Origin: Hexactinellida sp. DTS-2022
Taxonomy: Eukaryota > Porifera > Hexactinellida
Length of the DNA: 64,000 nucleotides
Reading direction: 5' to 3'
Assembly (NCBI GenBank): GCA_028753945.1
Contig: JAPNXP010000002.1
Location: 11,098,001-11,162,000, forward strand
The first letter of the stretch is position 1. Each line of letters starts with the position of its first letter. Both the position numbers and the translations under genes were made by a program. Shown here in pieces: positions 37,306 through 51,100 of the stretch. The notes below the pieces were generated by a model. The model saw nothing but the letters and a program-made list of their open reading frames with translations, did no database searches and had not been told where the DNA came from.

Positions 37306-39588
37306 GTAAATGTGTCCTAACAGTGCCACTGTAACTCCACTCACTCAATTTACATTCATTTAATAGCCCAATATCGAGGAAAACCAATTTTTGTGTGCAA
37401 TGACTGTCAAAAACTCCCAAATTGATAAATTAATGGTTTAAGGATGTTTCCAATTGTTTTTTTTGATAATAAGAAGAATTTATCATCAAATATGTCCTAA
37501 TAGTGCCAATGAAACTCCACTAACTCAATTAACATTCATTTGAGATCCTAATATTGAGAAAAACCGATTTTCGTGTGCAATGACTGTCAAAAACTCCCAA
37601 ATTGATAAATTAATGGTTTAAGGATGTTTCCAGTTGTTTCGATTGATGATAAGAAGAATTTATCATCAAATATGTCCCAACAGTGCAAATGAAACTCCAC
37701 TAACTCAATTGACATTCATTTAAGAGCCTAATATCAAGAAAAACCAATTTTGAAGTACAATGACTGTCAAAAACTCCCAAATAGATAAATTAATGGTTTA
37801 AGGACGTTGCTAGTTGTTTCTTTTGATGATATGAAGTATTTATCATCAAAAGTGTCCTAACAATGCCACTGAAACTCCACAAACTCAATTAACATTCATT
37901 TGAGAGACTAATATTGAGAAAAACCAATCTTTGTGTGCAATGACTGTCAAAAGGTCTCAAATTGATAAATTAATGGTTTAAGGATGTTTCCAATTGTTTT
38001 TTTAATTATAGCAAGAATTTATCATTAAATATGTCCTAACAGTGCCAATGAAACTCCACTAACTCAATTAACATTCTTTTAAGAGCCTAATATCAGGAAA
38101 AACCTATTTTTGTGTGCAATGACTGTAAATACTCCCAAATTGATAAATTAATGGATTAAGGACGTGTCCAGTTGTTTCGTTTGATGATAAGATGTATTAT
38201 CATCAAAAGTGTCCTAACAGTGCCACTTAAACTCCACAAAGTCAATTAACATTCATTTAATTGCCTAATTTCGAGAAAAACCTATTTTTGTCTGCAATGA
38301 CTGTCAAAAACAGAGAAATTGATAAATTAGTGTTTTAAGGACGTTTCCATTTGTTTCTTTTGATTGATAAGAAGTATTTACCGTAAAAGGTGTCCTAACA
38401 GTGCCAATGAAACTCCACTAACTCAATTAACATTCTTTTAAGAGCCTAATATCAGGAAAAACCAATTTTTGTGTGCAATGACTGTAAATACTCCCAAATT
38501 GATAAATTAATGGATTAAGCACGTTTCCAGTTGTTTCGTTTGATGATAAGAAGTATTATCATCAAAAGTGTCCTACAGTGCCACTGAAACTCCACAAAGT
38601 CAATTAACATTCATTTAATAGCCTAATTTCGAGAAAAACCTATTTTTGTGTGCAATGACTGTCAAAAACAGAGAAATTGATAAATTAGTGTTTTAAGGAC
38701 GTTTCCAGTTGTTTCTTTTGATCATAAGAAGTATTTACCGTAAATGTGTCCTAACAGTGCCACTGAAACTCCACTCACTCAATTTACATTCATTTAATAG
38801 CCCAATATCGAGGAAAACAAATTTTTGTGTGCAATGACTGTCAAAAACTCCCAAATTGATAAATTAATGGTTTAAGGATGTTTCCAATTGTTTTTTTGAT
38901 AATAAGAAGAATTTATCATCAAATATGTCCTAATGGTGCCAATGAAACTCCACAAACTCAATTAACATTCATTTGAGAGCCTAATATTGAGAAAAACCGA
39001 TTTTCGTGTGCAATGACTGTCAAAAACTCCCAAATTGATAAATTAATGGTTTAAGGATGTTTCCAGTTGTTTCTTTTGATGATAAGAAGTATTATCATCA
39101 AAAGTGTCCTAACAGTGCCACTGAAACTCCACAAAGTCAATTAACATTCATTTAATAGCCTAATTTCGAGACAAACCTATTTTGTGTGCAATGACTGTCA
39201 AAAACTCAGAAATTGATAAATTAGTGTTTTAAGGACGTTTCCATTTGTTTCTTCTGATGATAAGAAGTATTTACCATAAAAGGTGTCCTAACAGTGCCAT
39301 TGAAACTCCACTCACTCAATTTACATTCGTATAATAGCCTAATGTCGAGAAAAGCCAATTTTTGTGAGCAATGACTGTCAAAAACTCCCAAATTGATAAA
39401 TTAATGGTTTAAGGACGTTGCTAGTTGTTTCTTTTGATGATATGGAGTATTTATCATCAAAAGTGTCCTAACAATGCCACTGAAACTCCACAAACTCAAT
39501 AAACATTCATTTGAGAGACTAATATTGAGAAAAACCAATCTTTGTGTGCAATGACTGTCAAAAGGTCTCAAATTGATAAATTAATGGT

Positions 39589-39592
39589 TTAA
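39589..39592. other. Unoccupied TTAA equivalent to the MITE 5 insertion site
   Basis: The left flank (CTTTGTGTGC, AAAAGGTCTC, AATTAATGG) and the right flank (GGATGTTTCCAATTG, TTATAGCAAG) match those of MITE 5, with one TTAA between. The left and right offsets (4498 and 2908) differ by 1590, exactly the element length plus 4. Confidence 0.88.
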
Positions 39593-39644
39593 GGATGTTT
39601 CCAATTGTTTTTTTAATTATAGCAAGAATTTATCATTAAATATG

Positions 39645-41300
39645 TCCTAACAGTGCCAATGAAACTCCACTAACTCAATTAACATTCTTTTAAGAGCCTA
39701 ATATCAGGAAAAACCTATTTTTGTGTGCAATGACTGTAAATACTCCCAAATTGATAAATTAATGGATTAAGGACGTTTCCAGTTGTTTCGTTTGATGATA
39801 AGAAGTATTATCATCAAAAGTGTCCTAACAGTGCCACTGAAACTCCACAAAGTCAATTAACATTCATTTAATAGCCTAATTTCGAGAAAAACCTTTTTTT
39901 GTGTGCAATGACTGTCAAAAACGGAGAAATTGATAAATTAGTGTTTTAAGGACGTTTCCATTTGTTTCTTTTGATTGATAAGAAGTATTTACCGTAAAAG
40001 GTGTCCTAACAGTGCCACTGAAACTCCACTCACTCAATTTACATTCATTTAATAGCCTAATATCGAGAAAATCCAATTTTTGTGTGCAATGACTGTAAAA
40101 ACTCCCAAATTGATAAATTAAGGGATTTAGGACGTTTAAAGTTGTTTCGTTTGATGTTAAGAATAATTTATCACGTTTCCAGTTGTTTCTTTTGATCATA
40201 AGAAGTATTTACCGTAAATGTGTCCTAACAGTGCCACTGTAACTCCACTCACTCAATTTACATTCATTTAATAGCCCAATATCGAGGAAAACCAATTTTT
40301 GTGTGCAATGACTGTCAAAAACTCCCAAATTGATAAATTAATGGTTTAAGGATGTTTCCAATTGTTTTTTTTGATAATAAGAAGAATTTATCATCAAATA
40401 TGTCCTAATAGTGCCAATGAAACTCCACTAACTCAATTAACATTCATTTGAGATCCTAATATTGAGAAAAACCGATTTTCGTGTGCAATGACTGTCAAAA
40501 ACTCCCAAATTGATAAATTAATGGTTTAAGGATGTTTCCAGTTGTTTCGATTGATGATAAGAAGAATTTATCATCAAATATGTCCCAACAGTGCAAATGA
40601 AACTCCACTAACTCAATTGACATTCATTTAAGAGCCTAATATCAAGAAAAACCAATTTTGAAGTACAATGACTGTCAAAAACTCCCAAATAGATAAATTA
40701 ATGGTTTAAGGACGTTGCTAGTTGTTTCTTTTGATGATATGAAGTATTTATCATCAAAAGTGTCCTAACAATGCCACTGAAACTCCACAAACTCAATTAA
40801 CATTCATTTGAGAGACTAATATTGAGAAAAACCAATCTTTGTGTGCAATGACTGTCAAAAGGTCTCAAATTGATAAATTAATGGTTTAAGGATGTTTCCA
40901 ATTGTTTTTTTAATTATAGCAAGAATTTATCATTAAATATGTCCTAACAGTGCCAATGAAACTCCACTAACTCAATTAACATTCTTTTAAGAGCCTAATA
41001 TCAGGAAAAACCTATTTTTGTGTGCAATGACTGTAAATACTCCCAAATTGATAAATTAATGGATTAAGGACGTGTCCAGTTGTTTCGTTTGATGATAAGA
41101 TGTATTATCATCAAAAGTGTCCTAACAGTGCCACTTAAACTCCACAAAGTCAATTAACATTCATTTAATTGCCTAATTTCGAGAAAAACCTATTTTTGTC
41201 TGCAATGACTGTCAAAAACAGAGAAATTGATAAATTAGTGTTTTAAGGACGTTTCCATTTGTTTCTTTTGATTGATAAGAAGTATTTACCGTAAAAGGTG
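39645..41300 (+). repeat. 1656-bp tandem unit, copy 1 (9 monomers)
   Basis: Nine monomers, one with the 41-bp duplication (9 x 180 + 41 is about 1661). It begins at TCCTAACAGTGCCAATG, ends at the same phase, and is repeated at once. Markers include CCTTTTTTTGTG, AAAACGGAG, GAGATCCTAATATTG, GAAGTACAATG, TTATAGCAAG, ACGTGTCCAG and TTTGTCTGC. Confidence 0.92.
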
Positions 41301-42956
41301 TCCTAACAGTGCCAATGAAACTCCACTAACTCAATTAACATTCTTTTAAGAGCCTAATATCAGGAAAAACCTATTTTTGTGTGCAATGACTGTAAATACT
41401 CCCAAATTGATAAATTAATGGATTAAGGACGTTTCCAGTTGTTTCGTTTGATGATAAGAAGTATTATCATCAAAAGTGTCCTAACAGTGCCACTGAAACT
41501 CCACAAAGTCAATTAACATTCATTTAATAGCCTAATTTCGAGAAAAACCTTTTTTTGTGTGCAATGACTGTCAAAAACGGAGAAATTGATAAATTAGTGT
41601 TTTAAGGACGTTTCCATTTGTTTCTTTTGATTGATAAGAAGTATTTACCGTAAAAGGTGTCCTAACAGTGCCACTGAAACTCCACTCACTCAATTTACAT
41701 TCATTTAATAGCCTAATATCGAGAAAATCCAATTTTTGTGTGCAATGACTGTAAAAACTCCCAAATTGATAAATTAAGGGATTTAGGACGTTTAAAGTTG
41801 TTTCGTTTGATGTTAAGAATAATTTATCACGTTTCCAGTTGTTTCTTTTGATCATAAGAAGTATTTACCGTAAATGTGTCCTAACAGTGCCACTGTAACT
41901 CCACTCACTCAATTTACATTCATTTAATAGCCCAATATCGAGGAAAACCAATTTTTGTGTGCAATGACTGTCAAAAACTCCCAAATTGATAAATTAATGG
42001 TTTAAGGATGTTTCCAATTGTTTTTTTTGATAATAAGAAGAATTTATCATCAAATATGTCCTAATAGTGCCAATGAAACTCCACTAACTCAATTAACATT
42101 CATTTGAGATCCTAATATTGAGAAAAACCGATTTTCGTGTGCAATGACTGTCAAAAACTCCCAAATTGATAAATTAATGGTTTAAGGATGTTTCCAGTTG
42201 TTTCGATTGATGATAAGAAGAATTTATCATCAAATATGTCCCAACAGTGCAAATGAAACTCCACTAACTCAATTGACATTCATTTAAGAGCCTAATATCA
42301 AGAAAAACCAATTTTGAAGTACAATGACTGTCAAAAACTCCCAAATAGATAAATTAATGGTTTAAGGACGTTGCTAGTTGTTTCTTTTGATGATATGAAG
42401 TATTTATCATCAAAAGTGTCCTAACAATGCCACTGAAACTCCACAAACTCAATTAACATTCATTTGAGAGACTAATATTGAGAAAAACCAATCTTTGTGT
42501 GCAATGACTGTCAAAAGGTCTCAAATTGATAAATTAATGGTTTAAGGATGTTTCCAATTGTTTTTTTAATTATAGCAAGAATTTATCATTAAATATGTCC
42601 TAACAGTGCCAATGAAACTCCACTAACTCAATTAACATTCTTTTAAGAGCCTAATATCAGGAAAAACCTATTTTTGTGTGCAATGACTGTAAATACTCCC
42701 AAATTGATAAATTAATGGATTAAGGACGTGTCCAGTTGTTTCGTTTGATGATAAGATGTATTATCATCAAAAGTGTCCTAACAGTGCCACTTAAACTCCA
42801 CAAAGTCAATTAACATTCATTTAATTGCCTAATTTCGAGAAAAACCTATTTTTGTCTGCAATGACTGTCAAAAACAGAGAAATTGATAAATTAGTGTTTT
42901 AAGGACGTTTCCATTTGTTTCTTTTGATTGATAAGAAGTATTTACCGTAAAAGGTG
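41301..42956 (+). repeat. 1656-bp tandem unit, copy 2
   Basis: Second copy of 39645-41300, identical where compared. At 42957 the array continues with the sequence that follows 38393 (CCAATTTTTG and AAGCACG), so the extra unit was inserted between two otherwise collinear segments. Confidence 0.92.
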
Positions 42957-44464
42957 TCCTAACAGTGCCAATGAAACTCCACTAACTCAATTAACATTCT
43001 TTTAAGAGCCTAATATCAGGAAAAACCAATTTTTGTGTGCAATGACTGTAAATACTCCCAAATTGATAAATTAATGGATTAAGCACGTTTCCAGTTGTTT
43101 CGTTTGATGATAAGAAGTATTATCATCAAAAGTGTCCTACAGTGCCACTGAAACTCCACAAAGTCAATTAACATTCATTTAATAGCCTAATTTCGAGAAA
43201 AACCTATTTTTGTGTGCAATGACTGTCAAAAACAGAGAAATTGATAAATTAGTGTTTTAAGGACGTTTCCAGTTGTTTCTTTTGATCATAAGAAGTATTT
43301 ACCGTAAATGTGTCCTAACAGTGCCACTGAAACTCCACTCACTCAATTTACATTCATTTAATAGCCCAATATCGAGGAAAACAAATTTTTGTGTGCAATG
43401 ACTGTCAAAAACTCCCAAATTGATAAATTAATGGTTTAAGGATGTTTCCAATTGTTTTTTTGATAATAAGAAGAATTTATCATCAAATATGTCCTAATGG
43501 TGCCAATGAAACTCCACAAACTCAATTAACATTCATTTGAGAGCCTAATATTGAGAAAAACCGATTTTCGTGTGCAATGACTGTCAAAAACTCCCAAATT
43601 GATAAATTAATGGTTTAAGGATGTTTCCAGTTGTTTCTTTTGATGATAAGAAGTATTATCATCAAAAGTGTCCTAACAGTGCCACTGAAACTCCACAAAG
43701 TCAATTAACATTCATTTAATAGCCTAATTTCGAGACAAACCTATTTTGTGTGCAATGACTGTCAAAAACTCAGAAATTGATAAATTAGTGTTTTAAGGAC
43801 GTTTCCATTTGTTTCTTCTGATGATAAGAAGTATTTACCATAAAAGGTGTCCTAACAGTGCCATTGAAACTCCACTCACTCAATTTACATTCGTATAATA
43901 GCCTAATGTCGAGAAAATCCAATTTTTGTGTGCAATGACTGTAAAAACTCCCAAATTGATAAATTAAGGGATTTAGGACGTTTAAAGTTGTTTCGTTTGA
44001 TGATAAGAATAATTTATCACGTTTCCAGTTGTTTTTTTTGATGATAAGAAGTATTACTGTAAATGTGTCCTAACAGTGCCACTGAAACTCCACTCATCAA
44101 TTAACATTCATTTGAGAGCCTAATATTGAGAAAAACCGATTTTCGTGTGCAATGACTGTCAAAAACTCCCAAATTGATAAATTAATGGTTTAAGGATGTT
44201 TCCATTTGTTTAGTTTGATGATAAGAAGAATTTATCACCAAATATGTCCTAACAGAGCAAATTAAACTCCACTAACTCAATTGACATTCATTTAAGAGCC
44301 TAATATTAAGAAAAACCAATTTTGAAGTACAATGACTGTCAAAAACTCCCAAATAGATAAATTAATGGTTTAAGGACGTTGCTAGTTGTTTCTTTTGATG
44401 ATATGAAGTATTAATCATCAAAAGTGTCCTAACATTACCACTGAAACTCCACAAACTCAATTAA

Positions 44465-45165
44465 GGCTAAATTTCCCCGGTGAATCCTGTTGTCCGATTG
44501 CTCCCTTAGCCCCTTACATGTTTTTATTATTGTATTTGCATTATTGTAATAAAAAAGAAATCGTGTCTAGCTCTTATACTTTTCGAGTTACAGAATTATT
44601 TGTCAAACTGGAACTATTGTATAAATGTATGCATTTATAAGTAATCAGTGATTTATTATTGAAGTATACGAATTTCCTTTAAAATTGGATATCATGTTAC
44701 GTTTAACTATGTAGAATCCATGTACATACTTAGTAGTAGGGACTGATGCCTTGGAAATGATGATGTGAAGTTTCATTTCAATGCTATGGGGATGACTTGA
44801 CAAAGTGTTGATGATATTCAAAAATGATGTCAAGTCATCCCCATAGCATTGAAATGAAAGTTCACATCATCATTTCCAAGGCATCAGTCCCTACTACTAA
44901 GTATGTACATGGATTCTACATAGTTAAACGTAACATGATATCCAATTTTAAAGGAAATTCGTATACTTCAATAATAAATCACTGATTACTTATAAATGCA
45001 TACATTTATACAATAGTTCCAGTTTGACAAATAATTCTGTAACTCGAAAAGTATAAGAGCTAGACACGATTTCTTTTTTATTACAATAATGCAAATACAA
45101 TAATAAAAACATGTAAGGGGCTAAGGGAGCAATCGGATAACAGGATTCACCGGGGACATTTAGCC
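44465..45165. mobile_element. MITE 6: near-perfect foldback TTAA element, 701 bp
   Basis: TTAA at 44461-44464 and 45166-45169. The whole element is an inverted repeat: arm 44465-44801 (337 bp), a 27-bp spacer, and arm 44829-45165 (337 bp). I noticed only about three mismatches, including GGCTAAATTT against GGCTAAATGT at the tips. The nearly identical arms suggest a recent origin or arm-to-arm correction. A transcript would fold into a long hairpin. The frames at 44645-44833 and 44990-45172 are not convincing genes. It lies in the CTCAATTAACATT box, as MITE 1 does. Confidence 0.93.
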
Positions 45166-45431
45166 TTAACATTCATTTGAGAGACTAATATTGAGAAAAC
45201 CAAGTCTTTGTGTGCAATGACTGTCCAAAGGTCTCAAATTGATAAATTAATGGTTTAAGGATGTTTCCAATTGTTTTTAAATTATAGTAAGAATTTATCA
45301 TTAAATATGTCCTAACAGTGCCAATGAAACTCCACTAACTCAATTAACATTCTTTTAAGAGCCTAATATCAGGAAAAACCTATTTTTGTGTGCAATGACT
45401 GTAAATACTCCCAAATTGATAAATTAATGGA

Positions 45432-45435
45432 TTAA
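45432..45435. other. Unoccupied TTAA equivalent to the MITE 3 insertion site
   Basis: A single TTAA lies between AAATTAATGGA and GCACGTTTCCAG. The left side shares TTTTTAAATTATAGTAAG and the right side shares AAGCACG with the MITE 3 flanks. Repeated at 50026-50029 in unit B. Confidence 0.88.
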
Positions 45436-45711
45436 GCACGTTTCCAGTTGTTTCGTTTGATGATAAGAAGTATTATCATCAAAAGTGTCCTAACAGTGCC
45501 ACTGAAACTCCACAAAGTCAATTAACATTCATTTAATAGCCTAATTTCGAGAAAAACCTATTTTTGTGTGCAATGACTGTCAAAAACAGAGAAATTGATA
45601 AATTAGTGTTTTAAGGACGTTTCCAGTTGTTTCTTTTGATCATAAGAAGTATTTACCGTAAATGTGTCCTAACAGTGCCACTGAAACTCCACTCACTCAA
45701 TTTACATTCAT

Positions 45712-45715
45712 TTAA
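45712..45715. other. Unoccupied TTAA equivalent to the MITE 2 insertion site
   Basis: CATTCA then TTTAATAGCCC runs uninterrupted here. The left flank has TTTTGATCATAAG and the right flank has CTAATGGTGCC, as around MITE 2b. The site lies 280 bp right of the empty MITE 3 site, so this segment resembles the 30.3-33.0 kb region before either element arrived. Confidence 0.85.
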
Positions 45716-48114
45716 TAGCCCAATATCGAGGAAAACCAATTTTTGTGTGCAATGACTGTCAAAAACTCCCAAATTAATAAATTAATGGTTTAAGGATGTT
45801 TCCAATTGTTTTTTTGATAATAAGAAGAATTTATCATCAAATATGTCCTAATGGTGCCAATGAAACTCCACTAACTCAATTAACATTCATTTGAGAGCCT
45901 AATATTGAGAAAAACCGAATTTCGTGTGCAATGACTGTCAAAAACTCCCAAATTGATAAATTAATGGTTTAAGGATGTTTCCAGTTGTTTCTTTTGATGA
46001 TAAGAAGTATTATCATCAAAAGTGTCCTAACAGTGCCACTGAAACTCCACAAAGTCAATTAACATTCATTTAATAGCCTAATTTCGAGACAAACCTATTT
46101 TGTGTGCAATGACTGTCAAAAACTCAGAAATTGATAAATTAGTGTTTTAAGGACGTTTCCATTTGTTTCTTCTGATGATAAGAAGTATTTACCATAAAAG
46201 GTGTCCTAACAGTGCCATTGAAACTCCACTCACTCAATTTACATTCGTATAATAGCCTAATGTCGAGAAAAGCCAATTTTTGTGAGCAATGACTGTAAAA
46301 ACTCCCAAATTGATAAATTAATGATTTAGGACGTTTAAAGTTGTTTCGTTTGATGATAAGAATAATTTATCACGTTTCCAGTTGTTTCTTTTGATGATAA
46401 GAAGTATTTACGGTAAAATGTGTCCTAACAGTGCCACTGAAACTCCACTCACTCAATTGACATTCATTTAATAGCCCAATATCGAGGAAAACCAATTTTT
46501 GTGTGCAATGACTGTCAAAAACTCCCAAATTGATAAATTAATGGTTTAAGGATGTTTCCAATTGTTTTTTTGATGATAAGAAGAATTTATCATCAAATAT
46601 GTCCTAATAGTGCCAATTAAACTCCACTAACTCAAATAACATTCATTTGAGAGCCTAATATTGAGAAAAACCGATTTTCGTGTGCAATGACTGTCAAAAA
46701 CTCCCAAATTGATAAATTAATGGTTTAAGGATGTGTCCAGTTGTTTCTTTTGATGATAAGAAGTATTATCATCAAAAGTGTCCTAACAGTGCCACTGAAA
46801 CTCCACAAAGTCAATTAACATTCATTTAATAGCCTAATTTCGAGACAAACCTATTTTGTGTGCAATGACTGTCAAAAACTCAGAAATTGATAAATTAGTG
46901 TTTTAAGGACGTTTCCATTTGTTTCTTCTGATGATAAGAAGTATTTACCATAAAAGGTGTCCTAACAGTGCCATTGAAACTCCACTCACTCAATTTACAT
47001 TCGTATAATAACCTAATGTCGAGAAAAGCCAATTTTTGTGAGCATTGACTGTAAAAACTCCCAAATTGATAAATTAATGGTTTAAGGATGTTTCCAATTG
47101 TTTTTTTGATGATAAGAAGAATTTATCATCAAATATGTCCTAATAGTGCCAATGAAACTCCACTAACTCAATTAACATTCATTTGAGAGCCTAATATTGA
47201 GAAAAACCGATTTTCGTGTGCAATGACTGTCAAAAACTCCCAAATTGATAAATTAATGGTTTAAGGATGTTTCCAGTTGTTTCTTTTGATGATAAGAAGT
47301 TTTATCATCAAAAGTGTCCTAACAGTGCCACTGAAACTCCACAAAGTCAATTAACATTCATTTAATAGCCTAATTTCGAGACAAACCTATTTTGTGTGCA
47401 ATGACTGTCAAAAACTCAGAAATTGATAAATTAGTGTTTTAAGGACGTTTCCATTTGTTTCTTCTGATGATAAGAAGTATTTACCATAAAAGGTGTCCTA
47501 ACAGTGCCATTGAAACTCCACTCACTCAATTTACATTCGTATAATAACCTAATGTCGAGAAAAGCCAATTTTTGTGAGCAATGACTGTAAAAACTCCCAA
47601 ATTGATAAATAAAGGGATTTAGGACGTTTAAAGTTGTTTCATTTGATGATAAGAATAATTTATCACGTTTCCAGTTGTTTCTTTTGATGATAAGAAGTAT
47701 TTACGGTAAAATGTGTCCTAACAGTGCCACTGAAACTCCACTCATCAATTAACATTCATTTGAGAGCCTAATATTGAGAAAAACCGATTTTCGTGTGCAA
47801 TGACTGTCAAAAACTCCCAAATTGATAAATTAATGGTTTAAGGATGTTTCCATTTGTTTCGTTTGATGATAAGAGGAATTTATCATCAAATATGTCCTAA
47901 CAGTGCAAATTAAACTCCACTAACTCAATTGACATTCATTTAAGAGCCTAATATCAAGAAAAACCAATTTTGAAGTACAATGACTGTCAAAAACTCCCAA
48001 ATAGATAAATTAATGGTTTAAGGACGTTGCTAGTTGTTTCTTTTGATGATATGAAGTATTAATCATCAAAAGTGTCCTAACATTACCACTGAAACTCCAC
48101 AAACTCAATTAACA

Positions 48115-51100
48115 TTCATTTAATTGCCTAATTTCGAGAAAAACCTATTTTTGTCTGCAATGACTGTCAAAAACAGAGAAATTGATAAATTAGTGTTTTA
48201 AGGACGTTTCCATTTGTTTCTTTTGATTGATAAGAAGTATTTACCGTAAAAGGTGTCCTAACAGTGCCAATGAAACTCCACTAACTCAATTAACATTCTT
48301 TTAAGAGCCTAATATCAGGAAAAACCAATTTTTGTGTGCAATGACTGTAAATACTCCCAAATTGATAAATTAATGGATTAAGCACGTTTCCAGTTGTTTC
48401 GTTTGATGATAAGAAGTATTATCATCAAAAGTGTCCTACAGTGCCACTGAAACTCCACAAAGTCAATTAACATTCATTTAATAGCCTAATTTCGAGAAAA
48501 ACCTATTTTTGTGTGCAATGACTGTCAAAAACAGAGAAATTGATAAATTAGTGTTTTAAGGACGTTTCCAGTTGTTTCTTTTGATCATAAGAAGTATTTA
48601 CCGTAAATGTGTCCTAACAGTGCCACTGAAACTCCACTCACTCAATTTACATTCATTTAATAGCCCAATATCGAGGAAAACAAATTTTTGTGTGCAATGA
48701 CTGTCAAAAACTCCCAAATTGATAAATTAATGGTTTAAGGATGTTTCCAATTGTTTTTTTGATAATAAGAAGAATTTATCATCAAATATGTCCTAATGGT
48801 GCCAATGAAACTCCACAAACTCAATTAACATTCATTTGAGAGCCTAATATTGAGAAAAACCGATTTTCGTGTGCAATGACTGTCAAAAACTCCCAAATTG
48901 ATAAATTAATGGTTTAAGGATGTTTCCAGTTGTTTCTTTTGATGATAAGAAGTATTATCATCAAAAGTGTCCTAACAGTGCCACTGAAACTCCACAAAGT
49001 CAATTAACATTCATTTAATAGCCTAATTTCGAGACAAACCTATTTTGTGTGCAATGACTGTCAAAAACTCAGAAATTGATAAATTAGTGTTTTAAGGACG
49101 TTTCCATTTGTTTCTTCTGATGATAAGAAGTATTTACCATAAAAGGTGTCCTAACAGTGCCATTGAAACTCCACTCACTCAATTTACATTCGTATAATAG
49201 CCTAATGTCGAGAAAATCCAATTTTTGTGTGCAATGACTGTAAAAACTCCCAAATTGATAAATTAAGGGATTTAGGACGTTTAAAGTTGTTTCGTTTGAT
49301 GATAAGAATAATTTATCACGTTTCCAGTTGTTTTTTTTGATGATAAGAAGTATTACTGTAAATGTGTCCTAACAGTGCCACTGAAACTCCACTCATCAAT
49401 TAACATTCATTTGAGAGCCTAATATTGAGAAAAACCGATTTTCGTGTGCAATGACTGTCAAAAACTCCCAAATTGATAAATTAATGGTTTAAGGATGTTT
49501 CCATTTGTTTAGTTTGATGATAAGAAGAATTTATCACCAAATATGTCCTAACAGAGCAAATTAAACTCCACTAACTCAATTGACATTCATTTAAGAGCCT
49601 AATATTAAGAAAAACCAATTTTGAAGTACAATGACTGTCAAAAACTCCCAAATAGATAAATTAATGGTTTAAGGACGTTGCTAGTTGTTTCTTTTGATGA
49701 TATGAAGTATTAATCATCAAAAGTGTCCTAACATTACCACTGAAACTCCACAAACTCAATTAACATTCATTTGAGAGACTAATATTGAGAAAACCAAGTC
49801 TTTGTGTGCAATGACTGTCCAAAGGTCTCAAATTGATAAATTAATGGTTTAAGGATGTTTCCAATTGTTTTTAAATTATAGTAAGAATTTATCATTAAAT
49901 ATGTCCTAACAGTGCCAATGAAACTCCACTAACTCAATTAACATTCTTTTAAGAGCCTAATATCAGGAAAAACCTATTTTTGTGTGCAATGACTGTAAAT
50001 ACTCCCAAATTGATAAATTAATGGATTAAGCACGTTTCCAGTTGTTTCGTTTGATGATAAGAAGTATTATCATCAAAAGTGTCCTAACAGTGCCACTGAA
50101 ACTCCACAAACTCAATTAACATTCATTTAATAGCCTAATTTCGAGAAAAACCTATTTTTGTGTGCAATGACTGTCAAAAACTGAGAAATTGATAAATTAG
50201 TGTTTTAAGGACGTTTCCAGTTGTTTCTTTTGATCATAAGAAGTATTTACCGTAAATGTGTCCTAACAGTGCCACTGAAACTCCACTCACTCAATTTACA
50301 TTCATTTAATAGCCCAATATCGAGGAAAACCAATTTTTGTGTGCAATGACTGTCAAAAACTCCCAAATTAATAAATTAATGGTTTAAGGATGTTTCCAAT
50401 TGTTTTTTTGATAATAAGAAGAATTTATCATCAAATATGTCCTAATGGTGCCAATGAAACTCCACTAACTCAATTAACATTCATTTGAGAGCCTAATATT
50501 GAGAAAAACCGATTTTCGTGTGCAATGACTGTCAAAAACTCCCAAATTGATAAATTAATGGTTTAAGGATGTTTCCAGTTGTTTCTTTTGATGATAAGAA
50601 GTATTATCATCAAAAGTGTCCTAACAGTGCCACTGAAACTCCACAAAGTCAATTAACATTCATTTAATAGCCTAATTTCGAGACAAACCTATTTTGTGTG
50701 CAATGACTGTCAAAAACTCAGAAATTGATAAATTAGTGTTTTAAGGACGTTTCCATTTGTTTCTTCTGATGATAAGAAGTATTTACCATAAAAGGTGTCC
50801 TAACAGTGCCATTGAAACTCCACTCACTCAATTTACATTCGTATAATAGCCTAATGTCGAGAAAAGCCAATTTTTGTGAGCAATGACTGTAAAAACTCCC
50901 AAATTGATAAATTAATGATTTAGGACGTTTAAAGTTGTTTCGTTTGATGATAAGAATAATTTATCACGTTTCCAGTTGTTTCTTTTGATGATAAGAAGTA
51001 TTTACGGTAAAATGTGTCCTAACAGTGCCACTGAAACTCCACTCACTCAATTGACATTCATTTAATAGCCCAATATCGAGGAAAACCAATTTTTGTGTGC

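Larger units (their letters stand above)
36685..44460 (+). repeat. Satellite array block 6 (highly ordered)
   Basis: About 43 monomers with strong higher-order structure: 36685-38392 recurs at 39593-41300 (offset 2908), the last 1656 bp of that recurs again, and 38393-39351 recurs at 42957-43915 (offset 4564 = 2908 + 1656). The same antisense frame appears at 37007-37291, 39915-40199 and 41571-41855. Its recurrence is explained by the DNA duplication and by a monomer length close to a multiple of three. I saw no gene. Confidence 0.97.
42816..48114 (+). repeat. 4.6-kb tandem unit, copy A (contains MITE 6)
   Basis: Collinear with 48115-52708. The offset is 5299 left of MITE 6 and 4594 right of it, a difference of 705 = 701 + 4. 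Without the element the unit is 4594 bp, about 25 monomers. Copies differ at only a few places noticed, for example CCGAATTTCG at about 45918 against CCGATTTTCG, and TTCATTTGATG at about 47639 against TTCGTTTGATG. Confidence 0.92.

Noticed and set aside
37007..41855. Repeated 94-residue antisense open frame (37007, 39915, 41571; variant at 33763) as a gene family
   Set aside because: It runs through the 41-bp-duplication monomer and its neighbour, is copied by the 2908- and 1656-bp DNA duplications, and has no recognisable domain or gene context. A monomer length near a multiple of three keeps frames open.
44645..45172. Frames at 44645-44833 and 44990-45172 in the foldback element
   Set aside because: They lie in the two complementary arms of a hairpin. 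The second extends through the TTAA into satellite.
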